This document shows, piece after piece, positions 1-4,590 of a stretch of DNA of 6,279 nt. Position 1 is the first letter of the stretch, and each line of letters begins with the position of its first letter. The DNA lies in the NCBI GenBank assembly GCA_958402075.1, contig CATXSD010000146.1, positions 1 through 6,279 on the forward strand. The letters run 5' to 3'. The stretch is from Mediterranea massiliensis. GTDB taxonomy: Bacteria > Bacteroidota > Bacteroidia > Bacteroidales > Bacteroidaceae. The notes under the pieces were generated by a model. That model was not told the origin of the DNA. It ran no database searches and was given only the letters and a program-made list of their open reading frames with translations. Made by a program: the position numbers and the translations under genes.

Positions 1-357
1 GTTGGGGGGCGGGGTGGGGTACCGCGGCCTGTGTTGCCGTCCTGCCTTCGAGCTTGTAACAGCGAATTCCAGTCATTCGTTTCGTTTGTCCGTCCTGCGT
101 CTGCCATTGGCGGCCCTGTAGGGCGAAAGAAACTGTCACCACATCACCTATACAGAAGTGGTCGAGTTCGGCACATTTGTCGCCACTTACTTCCAGAGGG
201 AGGACGTTTTCATATTGACTGCGTTCGCCCGTGTAGGGGTCATAAGTGGTTGCATCAAGCAGAAACTCACGTTTAAGAAACGGGTCTCGCCGGTTTTGGA
301 TGGTATTTGGACGGTTTGGCCGATGGCCAGCATACGTCCGGTAACTTGGTTTGCCAT
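1..357 (-). pseudogene. DUF3127-like (OB-fold/SSB-like) protein, frameshifted, runs off left edge
   Basis: This is the last visible gene of the leftward recombination operon. Its ATG (357) comes one base after the exonuclease stop. The first frame gives MANQVTGRMLAIGQ then SKTGE and stops at 187 after 56 residues. From about 283 a second frame resumes the protein: PFLKREFLLDATTYDPYTGE, then GDKCAEL, VTVSFALQGR and a Pro/Ala/Gln tail still open at base 1. Joined, the two parts resemble Bacteroidota DUF3127 proteins, small proteins thought to have an OB-like fold. A ssDNA-binding role beside ERF and the exonuclease is inference. The break sits at rc GGCGAGACCCG (291-281). Removing one GA restores KTGDPFLKREF, so a GA duplication is the simplest cause. 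A sequencing error or recoding at CTTAAAC (277-271) is possible. If recoded, it is a functional gene with its end outside the window. Confidence 0.65.
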
Positions 358-358
358 A

Positions 359-979
359 TCAGTTCGTATAATAGTCTTTTATCTGTTGGAAAATCTTTCC
401 TCGTTTCTTGATTTCTTCAATGGCCTGCTCGTCACGATCGATACGCACTTTGCAATACTCGTTGGGTTGGATGTCTCGATTACGGTTAGTCTCGTCGTCA
501 TAAGTGGTGACGGACAGGAAAACGAGGTTACAACTACTGAGGTGCGTGCAGAAGAGCTGCTCCTGCACCTGGTAATAATAAGCCTTGTGCTTCTTTCGGA
601 CGTATTCTACGAGGGCGCGGTTATCGTGCTTGATAGGCTCGATGAAGTCAAGGTAGTCCGAGAGGTATAGTGTCTTCAATTCGTCGAAGTCTGTCAGCTT
701 GCCTTTGTCGATGCGGGCAAAGTCGATGCTACATTTGAACACGTCCATTTCGTCCGAGCGGACAACGTACTGGGCAAAGTAGTTGTCAGGTAAAGTGAGC
801 AGATACCTGTTTTCAAGGATGGCGCCTGTTCTCAGTGCGTCTATTGGGCTGGCGAAGGCGTTGTAGTAAGGTTTTACACCGCTGACGAAACGCTGCATCA
901 GGGCGATGTGCGACTTGGTGTCCTTTCCGCTCATAAGGGCGTGAACGTCTCCGCTTCCGATGTACATGGTTTCTGTCAT
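359..979 (-). CDS. YqaJ-like phage exonuclease (PD-(D/E)XK fold)
   Basis: This 206-residue protein is probably the nuclease partner of the ERF annealase, resecting double-stranded phage DNA ends to give single strands. Visible motifs fit the PD-(D/E)XK core: an N-terminal GAILEN with Glu56, SIDFAR with Asp86, then DELKT with Glu100 and Lys102, the acid-x-Lys catalytic pair. A Gln-rich helix QVQEQLFCTHL (137-147) matches the Q-rich motif of YqaJ/lambda-exonuclease-like enzymes. Length is close to phage members of the family. The ATG overlaps the ERF stop by four bases (ATGA at 979-976) and has AAAGGAAAG just upstream, so translation is coupled. The protein is not specifically named by sequence identity; a related Cas4-like or other PD-(D/E)XK nuclease cannot be excluded, but the neighbourhood favours a recombination exonuclease. 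Confidence 0.75.
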   Translation of the reverse strand: MTETMYIGSGDVHALMSGKDTKSHIALMQRFVSGVKPYYNAFASPIDALRTGAILENRYLLTLPDNYFAQYVVRSDEMDVFKCSIDFARIDKGKLTDFDELKTLYLSDYLDFIEPIKHDNRALVEYVRKKHKAYYYQVQEQLFCTHLSSCNLVFLSVTTYDDETNRNRDIQPNEYCKVRIDRDEQAIEEIKKRGKIFQQIKDYYTN

Positions 980-1599
980 ATCTTTCCTTTCTTCTTAAGG
1001 TTGTTATATGCCATCTTGAATTGTTCGGCTGTCATGTCTTCTGAGCTGCCAACATTGAAAAAAGAAAGTAAGTTCTGCGTAAAGTTGCTGTCGGTCATCA
1101 TGTAGTTTACAACGGCATTCTTCACTTCGTCAATCGTGACAGGTGTCTGCGGCTTTGACTTGTTTTCGTCCGGGTCTTCACCGGTGGCAATCTTATAGGC
1201 GTTCAGCAGGGCGTATTTACGTGCGTAAGTCGATGCCTTGCCAAATCCTTTGTCGCCGGGGTCCAGTCCGCGGCCAAAGCTCTCCACGTCAATATATTCC
1301 GAAGTGTTATCGAGATTAATAATTCGCAAGGTCATCTTCACAATGTCCACGTAGTTTATTGTCTCGCCGCCGCCTTCTTTCACTATACGGACCACTTCGG
1401 ATTTTACCAGTTCCTGTTTGATTGGGATGCTGATCAGGCCATATTTGGTTTCGGCCTCCTTTACTTCAAGGGTAACATCAATATCCTGTACAGCCTTGTA
1501 GGCATAGTTCCCTTTGCCTACGGTCATATTCTTTTCAATATTCTTGATTTCGTTTGATACGAGCTGTATTTTCTCGTACAGGTTTTTCTTTTCTTCCAT
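976..1599 (-). CDS. erf: ERF-family single-strand annealing protein
   Basis: This 207-residue phage recombinase anneals complementary single strands, as P22 Erf does, and is used in recombination or genome circularisation. The family signature is clear: ESFGRGLDPGDKGFGKA at about 106-122, followed by STYARKYALLNAYKIATG (123-140) and the acidic DPDE. The N-terminal third (NEIKNIEKN, KGNYAYKAVQDI) also follows ERF proteins, in which a K-x-x-x-Y-A-Y-x-x-ID-like block is usual. The stretch after about 150 is the variable C-terminal tail and ends in KKKGKI. It begins six bases after the stop of the small DNA-binding-like gene and overlaps the exonuclease start by four bases. This annealase/exonuclease pairing is the standard layout of a phage recombination cassette. 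The gene symbol is by family only. Confidence 0.88.
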   Translation of the reverse strand: MEEKKNLYEKIQLVSNEIKNIEKNMTVGKGNYAYKAVQDIDVTLEVKEAETKYGLISIPIKQELVKSEVVRIVKEGGGETINYVDIVKMTLRIINLDNTSEYIDVESFGRGLDPGDKGFGKASTYARKYALLNAYKIATGEDPDENKSKPQTPVTIDEVKNAVVNYMMTDSNFTQNLLSFFNVGSSEDMTAEQFKMAYNNLKKKGKI

Positions 1600-1605
1600 A
1601 TCAGT

Positions 1606-1809
1606 TTATTTTAGTTGCGCATGTTTAATCACGTCCCAGGCGTTGCAGAACCATTTCCCGTTCTGCTTGTTCGTCCTCTTTTCGGCTCTTATCAGCCCTT
1701 GGCCCACCAGCTTCATCAGTCTGGACAGGCCGCCCACGATGTCCGCCGCCTGGTCACGGCCGAAGGTCTTGTCGTTGAGGACGATTTTCAGAACATCTTC
1801 GTTTACCAT
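1606..1809 (-). CDS. Small putative winged-helix DNA-binding protein
   Basis: A 67-residue protein, MVNEDVLKIVLNDKTF onward, in the early operon directly before ERF. The middle (DQAADIVGGLSRLMKLVGQG then LIRAEKRTNKQNGKWFCNAW) looks like a helix-turn-helix followed by a basic wing, so DNA binding is likely; no target is known. The start at 1809 is chosen because AAAGGAGG (1822-1815) lies five bases upstream, the best Shine-Dalgarno in the window. An upstream GTG at 1833 would add eight residues but lacks such a site and overlaps the previous gene more. The SD overlaps the preceding stop codon (TAAAGGAGG), so the two genes are probably translationally coupled. I do not recognise a named family. 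Confidence 0.6.
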   Translation of the reverse strand: MVNEDVLKIVLNDKTFGRDQAADIVGGLSRLMKLVGQGLIRAEKRTNKQNGKWFCNAWDVIKHAQLK

Positions 1810-1814
1810 AGGCA

Positions 1815-1822
1815 CCTCCTTT
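1815..1822 (-). promoter_or_regulatory. Strong Shine-Dalgarno AAAGGAGG deciding the 1809 start
   Basis: AAAGGAGG lies five bases before the ATG at 1809 and overlaps the stop of the upstream gene. Such a strong anti-SD match is unusual here: most other starts in this operon show only TGATATG or GATATG contexts. Confidence 0.7.
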
Positions 1823-2063
1823 ACTTGATACACATGATGGAAGTGTAGCCCGGATATTCAGTGGCCGACACGCGGTATTTCACATCCATCTTGTTCTTTA
1901 GTTTACCCATCAGGCGAAGGTCTCGGTTGCGCCGGGACGCCTCCAGCTTGATGCCGTTATGTCTCTTCTTGTCGTATGGGACTTTGTAAATATCCCCTTT
2001 CTCGATGCTGTCAAACAGACGCACCGTCTGGTAGTTTTCGTCTACTGCAATTTCTCTAATCAT
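1821..2063 (-). CDS. Unidentified small basic phage protein
   Basis: An 80-residue protein not recognised as a member of a named family. It starts MIREIAVDENYQTVRLFDSI and has a basic centre (KKRHNGIKLEASRRNRDLRL, then GKLKNKM), ending in a beta-like segment (VKYRVSATEYPGYTSIMCIK). The basic centre would suit nucleic-acid contact, but this is inference from composition only. No signal peptide or membrane segment is visible. The ATG at 2063 is preceded by AACAGAT and lacks a good Shine-Dalgarno. It lies 23 bp downstream of the odd tRNA-like gene and its stop overlaps the ribosome site of the next gene, so it belongs to the early operon. Confidence 0.6.
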   Translation of the reverse strand: MIREIAVDENYQTVRLFDSIEKGDIYKVPYDKKRHNGIKLEASRRNRDLRLMGKLKNKMDVKYRVSATEYPGYTSIMCIK

Positions 2064-2086
2064 ATCTGTTGGGTTTTAAAATAGAG

Positions 2087-2196
2087 TGGGTGATACGGGA
2101 CTTGAACGCCGTGACCTGCGCGATAATTAACCTTATAAACTATGGAAAACATACAAACCTTTTTTGCGCCGCTCTACCTGACTGAGCTAATCACCC
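2087..2196 (-). tRNA. tRNA-like gene with enlarged anticodon arm (interrupted or pseudo-tRNA)
   Basis: A 110-nt sequence with most of a cloverleaf. The acceptor stem is perfect (GGGTGAT 2196-2190 with ATCACCC 2094-2088, discriminator A). The D arm is GCTC-AGTCAGGTA-GAGC with the conserved GG. A five-base variable loop AGGTC and a T loop TTCAAGT are present. Two things are wrong for a normal tRNA. The anticodon arm is 52 nt instead of 17: only GCGC/GCGC pairs (2169-2166 with 2121-2118), enclosing 44 nt, so no anticodon can be assigned. The 5' strand of the T stem carries an extra C (ACGGCG instead of ACGGG). It may be an interrupted tRNA, a decaying tRNA, or a tRNA-like structure with another role. 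No CCA is encoded after the discriminator. It lies inside the leftward operon. Confidence 0.6.
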
Positions 2197-2202
2197 TTTT
2201 TC

Positions 2203-2232
2203 AGGTGCATTATCTTCACAGACCACGCACCT
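2203..2232 (-). repeat. Inverted repeat AGGTGC/GCACCT upstream of the tRNA-like gene
   Basis: A six-base inverted repeat (2203-2208 and 2227-2232) with an 18-base loop lies six bases before the tRNA-like 5' end. In the leftward transcript it would form a hairpin followed by GAAAAA. It could be a processing signal; function is unknown. Confidence 0.3.
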
Positions 2233-2248
2233 TGGGTTACACACTAAA

Positions 2249-2443
2249 TCATCTGAGTTCATCGTCTTTGCCGAAAAGATCATCCAGTTCGGCAGATAAG
2301 GATTTCTCGTGTTTGCTGGCATACAGACACGAGAAAGAGAAAATGGTTAGGGAGACCCAAAACAGGGTGCTGAGGTCATAAATTGTGATTGCACATATAA
2401 TAAATGATACAGCCATGACGGTGGATAATATCTTTGCTTTCAT
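2249..2443 (-). CDS. Small two-helix membrane protein
   Basis: A 64-residue protein, unidentified. Two hydrophobic segments are visible at about 7-22 (STVMAVSFIICAITIY) and 26-42 (TLFWVSLTIFSFSCLYA), separated by a very short turn, then a charged cytoplasmic-like tail (SKHEKSLSAELDDLFGKDD). This hairpin form is typical of many tiny phage membrane proteins. A holin-like role is conceivable from topology, but its place in an early recombination operon gives no support, so none is assigned. The start at 2443 follows an AT-rich sequence with no Shine-Dalgarno, common in Bacteroidota. It sits between the structured non-coding stretch (upstream) and the tRNA-like gene (downstream). Confidence 0.55.
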   Translation of the reverse strand: MKAKILSTVMAVSFIICAITIYDLSTLFWVSLTIFSFSCLYASKHEKSLSAELDDLFGKDDELR

Positions 2444-2932
2444 GTTGATTAATGATTAAGAAAACCGCCCTTGCAAGGGTAAGGGGATAGCGGTGCGCAC
2501 TTCGCGTCCCCCACGGCTTTTGGCAAGGCATGTAGCACTGACCTTTTCTGCGGTTTCCGGGTGAGTTCCCGCCCCAGTTCCGATGTCTATGGCTTTCGCT
2601 TTGTTGGGTTACAAGGCCGGTGGGCCTACGGGATATATATAGTTCTTGCTGGTGTCTAATCAGTGAAGATTGTATTTATAAGTGACCTACACTCACCTGC
2701 AATCGTATAAGTCGTTTTTGTTATCGCGGTGATTAATGCGCTGCGTTTGCTTCTTGCCAGTCCCTTACTCGCACCCTTTTCACCGTGCCGCTATCGCTAC
2801 TCAGTCGAACCCCTTTTGCGTCAGGTGTAGCAGTACACCTAAAATTTCCAGTACGTCAAAGAACCAATCAAGTAGAACCCTGCCCGATTCTCGCTATCGG
2901 TTGCCGTTCAATCCGTCAGCAGGGTGTATCTG
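2444..2932 (-). ncRNA. 489-nt gene-free stretch with several hairpins; candidate structured RNA
   Basis: No convincing gene is seen here on either strand, although it is GC-richer than the immunity region. Read leftward it offers several stems: ACCCTGC/GCAGGGT (2925-2919 with 2883-2877) enclosing CCGAT/ATCGG (2900-2896 with 2888-2884); AGGTGTA-CTGC-TACACCT (2840-2823, extendable to nine pairs); GCAC/GTGC (2788-2785 with 2774-2771); AGGTGA/TCACTT (2698-2680); AGGCC-CACC-GGCCT (2627-2614 in leftward sense); and a last stem ACCGC/GCGGT with CCCTTGCAAGGG inside (2494-2464) followed by TTTTC. It could be a processed ncRNA or a long leader of the 2443 gene. Large phage RNAs near tRNAs (for example GOLLD) are a precedent, but I cannot match one. 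Short start-less open frames also occur, so decayed coding DNA remains an alternative. Confidence 0.35.
2464..2494 (-). terminator. Terminator-like or leader hairpin before the 2443 gene
   Basis: Read leftward, ACCGC (2494-2490) pairs with GCGGT (2468-2464) around the palindrome CCCTTGCAAGGG, and is followed by TTTTCTTAATC. The T tract is short, so termination may be weak. It is only 20 nt before an ATG, so control of translation is equally possible. Confidence 0.3.
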
Positions 2933-3172
2933 TCACCAACATAGATAAGGCTTGTCGGCTGTCCGTTCATAGTTCACATGCTTTGTGGGGTACATCTCGT
3001 CAAGAATAGCTTCATAGTTGTCTATCTCTTCTGTAATAGCTCTGATGGCCTCATTCTTCGTGTCAGTATTGAACACTCTGCAAACGGTCTGTTCGTCGGC
3101 GTTGTGGGCGATGTTCAAGTCCTTATAAAGGCTGTCAAGTTCTCGTTCGATTTCGTAGCGTGTCATAGTCAT
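2933..3172 (-). CDS. Small acidic phage protein, unidentified
   Basis: A 79-residue acidic, mostly helical protein (RYEIERELDSLYKDLNIA near the N terminus, EAIRAITEEIDNYEAILDEM in the middle), with no signal peptide or membrane segment. I do not recognise a family; helix content suggests a small coiled-coil or accessory protein. The ATG at 3172 overlaps the stop of the SH3-barrel gene by four bases (ATGA), which supports this start and coupled translation; a second ATG at 3166 is also possible. It is the second gene of the repressor-controlled early operon and is followed by the long gene-free stretch. Confidence 0.6.
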   Translation of the reverse strand: MTMTRYEIERELDSLYKDLNIAHNADEQTVCRVFNTDTKNEAIRAITEEIDNYEAILDEMYPTKHVNYERTADKPYLCW

Positions 3173-3489
3173 GCGATATTTAAAAGGTTAGCTTTTTTGT
3201 AGCATCTGTATTCTTGTCTCTCTGTGTCGAAGTACACCTGAACGGTGTCGTTCTTCTTTCTATTCTCACCACTGGTGGCGGGGATCAGGTTTTCTTTCAG
3301 TGTGCCGTAGGCTTCTCGAACAGAACCGTCTACCTTTTTAAAGTAGAACTTGACGATTTTTTGCTTCATTGCAGCTTTCAGCTTCATGTTCGCCCAGGCG
3401 CATTTCAGTGCTTCACTCATCGTAAAGCCGTTTCGCTTTACGAACTGCCAAGCAAGGCTCATAATCTTGTGTAATACATTTCTTTTCAT
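3169..3489 (-). CDS. SH3-like beta-barrel (WYL_2/DUF2693-type) protein
   Basis: A 106-residue protein, first gene of the leftward early operon. The N-terminal half (LHKIMSLAWQFVKRNGFTMS, then EALKCAWANMKLKAA) is helical and resembles the start of many Bacteroidales phage proteins. The second half (IVKFYFKKVDGSVREAYGTL at 45-64, then VQVYFDTERQEYRCYKKANL) matches the Sm/SH3-like barrel family WYL_2, formerly DUF2693, in which the core reads K-F-x-x-x-K-x-D-G-x-x-R-E-A-x-G-T. The molecular role of this family is not established; nucleic-acid or ligand binding is inferred from fold. It is transcribed from the promoter at 3553-3583 with a leader of about 55 nt and overlaps the next gene by four bases. 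Confidence 0.75.
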   Translation of the reverse strand: MKRNVLHKIMSLAWQFVKRNGFTMSEALKCAWANMKLKAAMKQKIVKFYFKKVDGSVREAYGTLKENLIPATSGENRKKNDTVQVYFDTERQEYRCYKKANLLNIA

Positions 3490-3517
3490 AATCGTGTGTA
3501 TTATTAATGTTATTTAC

Positions 3518-3543
3518 TATCTTTGTAACGTATCCTTGTAACG
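3518..3543. repeat. 13-bp tandem repeat in the early-operon leader
   Basis: TATCTTTGTAACG (3518-3530) is followed directly by TATCCTTGTAACG (3531-3543), one mismatch. Read leftward it is CGTTACAARGATA twice, just downstream of the promoter -7 box. It could bind a second regulator such as a Cro-like protein. On the plus strand TATCTTTG also fits a TAnnTTTG box, with TGTG 19 bp upstream, so a rightward promoter for the 3649 gene is possible. Confidence 0.5.
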
Positions 3544-3552
3544 TTTCTGATG

Positions 3553-3583
3553 CAAATATACTAACTATTTTATTAAGTACAAA
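3553..3583 (-). promoter_or_regulatory. Early leftward promoter (Bacteroidota type)
   Basis: On the minus strand TTTG (3583-3580) and TATATTTG (3560-3553) are separated by exactly 19 bp, matching the Bacteroidota sigma consensus TTTG-N19-TAnnTTTG. It would drive the SH3-barrel gene and the operon behind it. Operator O1 occupies the spacer and overlaps the -7 box. Confidence 0.75.
3558..3580. promoter_or_regulatory. Operator O1 (imperfect inverted repeat) over the early promoter
   Basis: ATACTAACT, five bases, then ATTAAGTAC: the left arm is identical to O2 and the right arm matches 6 of 9. It spans the region between the -7 and -33 boxes, so a bound repressor would block polymerase. Confidence 0.6.
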
Positions 3584-3586
3584 TTA

Positions 3587-3609
3587 ATACTAACTTAAAT
3601 AGTTAGTAT
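3587..3609. promoter_or_regulatory. Operator O2 (perfect inverted repeat)
   Basis: ATACTAACT-N5-AGTTAGTAT, a perfect 9-bp inverted repeat with a TAAAT spacer, centred 29 bp from O1 and just upstream of the -33 box. Being perfect, it is the likely highest-affinity repressor site. Confidence 0.7.
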
Positions 3610-3648
3610 AAACATTGTTTAACAATTAAGAGATTAATACATTATTAT

Positions 3649-4224
3649 ATGAAGAAAGAAATATCATTAAGATTGATTGTTATCACAGTTGTTGTAAGTG
3701 GAATTTCTCTTGTTTTAAGTATAGCATCGTTGTGCGTATCCTACCCACGTTTTGAAGGGGTAGGGTTTGATTATTTAGGTGTTATTGTTGGAATTTTATC
3801 ACTGTTGGTTACTATTCTTATAGGATGGCAAATTTATAATGTGTTGACAATTAGATCTGAAATGGAAAAACGAATGGAGGAGATAGTGAGCGATAGATTG
3901 GGAAAAATGAATTATGCAATAGTTGGTTATACGAAAGCTATTTTAAGTAATGCTCTATTTGCAAGGAGTGATGCTAATACATTTGACAATGTTTTTGAGG
4001 CACTGGAGAATATAATTTATAGTGAGGATGTAGATCCGAATGAGACTGCATTAAAGTGTGCAATAAGTAAAATCAATGAATTTATTAGTTATTATGATGG
4101 TGCTCCAATAGAAATACTTAAAGGGAAAAGAAATCATTATATTAAATTGATTAATAGAATTCAACATGAAGATAAGGAAGATATTATTTTAAGTTTAAGA
4201 AATGCAATTGAAGTCGATGCGTAA
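3649..4224 (+). CDS. AT-rich two-helix membrane protein with cytoplasmic domain, unidentified
   Basis: A 191-residue protein. Two transmembrane segments are clear at about 8-30 (LIVITVVVSGISLVLSIASL) and 43-65 (LGVIVGILSLLVTILIGWQI), followed by a charged, probably coiled segment (SEMEKRMEEIVSDRLGKM, 70-87) and a soluble helical domain to the C terminus. With a Lys-rich start, the N and C termini are probably cytoplasmic. I do not recognise the family. It is visibly more AT-rich than the early operon and runs opposite to it, between the operon promoter and the repressor, which suggests an added accessory gene, for example superinfection exclusion or defence (inference from position). Its stop touches the stop of the convergent gene at 4225. 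Confidence 0.75.
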   Translation: MKKEISLRLIVITVVVSGISLVLSIASLCVSYPRFEGVGFDYLGVIVGILSLLVTILIGWQIYNVLTIRSEMEKRMEEIVSDRLGKMNYAIVGYTKAILSNALFARSDANTFDNVFEALENIIYSEDVDPNETALKCAISKINEFISYYDGAPIEILKGKRNHYIKLINRIQHEDKEDIILSLRNAIEVDA

Positions 4225-4446
4225 TTACAACTTAAAAATGCCTATTAATAACCCAAGAGGTATGGCTATGAATAAGGCTATTCCACATATTGACGCCATA
4301 ATCAGTGAATTAATATCTTTGTTTATTATGTAGATTATTAATGATATAATTAATATAACAACAACGCAAATAATTGGTCCGTATTTGAAGTATAATTCCA
4401 ATAAGTATTTCAAATCTTCATCTGAATTGTTGTTTTCTATTTTCAT
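4225..4446 (-). CDS. Small AT-rich two-helix membrane protein
   Basis: A 73-residue protein with an acidic, Asn-rich start (KIENNNSDEDLKYLLEL), then two hydrophobic segments at about 22-42 (YGPIICVVVILIISLIIYII) and 47-70 (SLIMASICGIALFIAIPLGL). No family is recognised. It converges with the 3649 gene, stop codon against stop codon, with no room for a terminator between them. Its likely promoter is the minus-strand TATATTTG at 4570-4563, within the repressor operator O3, giving a leader of about 110 nt with inverted repeats. If so, its transcription is repressor-controlled, like the early operon. The short length leaves some doubt that it is translated. Confidence 0.6.
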   Translation of the reverse strand: MKIENNNSDEDLKYLLELYFKYGPIICVVVILIISLIIYIINKDINSLIMASICGIALFIAIPLGLLIGIFKL

Positions 4447-4461
4447 AGGATATAAAAATTA

Positions 4462-4551
4462 CACCCACAATTAGGTACGAGCTATCATGGGTGCATATAT
4501 TAAACCTCCTCGGAGGAATGTTTAACCAATTGTTCCTGTAACATCTCGTAC
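4462..4551 (-). repeat. Nested inverted repeats in the leader of the 4446 gene
   Basis: CACCCA (4462-4467) pairs with TGGGTG (4488-4493), and GTACGAG (4475-4481) pairs with CTCGTAC (4545-4551). The GTACGAG arm lies inside the first hairpin loop, so the two pairings interlock or compete. CCTC/GAGG at about 4506-4517 makes a small third stem. An attenuator-like leader or a regulator-binding region is possible. Confidence 0.35.
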
Positions 4552-4562
4552 TTGTTACGGTA

Positions 4563-4570
4563 CAAATATA
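4563..4570 (-). promoter_or_regulatory. Second leftward promoter -7 box inside the repressor operator
   Basis: TATATTTG on the minus strand, in a 15-bp block CAAATATACTAACTA (4563-4577) identical to the early promoter region at 3553-3567. The -33 box is poorer: CTTG at 4595-4592 with a 21-bp spacer. It would transcribe the 4446 gene leftward. Confidence 0.45.
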
Positions 4571-4590
4571 CTAACTAATTTAGTTATTAT
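4568..4590. promoter_or_regulatory. Operator O3 at the repressor start codon
   Basis: ATACTAACT-N5-AGTTATTAT, 17 of 18 arm bases shared with O2, ending within the repressor ATG (4589-4591). It suggests autoregulation of the repressor and control of the overlapping leftward -7 box. Confidence 0.65.

Noticed and set aside
158..670. Rightward 170-codon open frame
   Set aside because: It lies antisense to the exonuclease and DUF3127 genes, whose minus-strand products show conserved motifs; the plus-strand translation resembles no family.
2142..2381. Rightward open frame across the tRNA-like gene
   Set aside because: It overlaps the tRNA-like sequence and the minus-strand membrane-protein gene and has no supporting motif or operon context.
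2736..3009. Rightward open frames over the gene-free stretch
   Set aside because: Cys/Arg/Pro/Ser-rich translations without recognisable motifs, opposite to the operon direction and antisense to the end of the 2933 gene.
3518..3543. CRISPR or iteron array
   Set aside because: Only two 13-bp copies without spacers; too little for a CRISPR array or an iteron origin.
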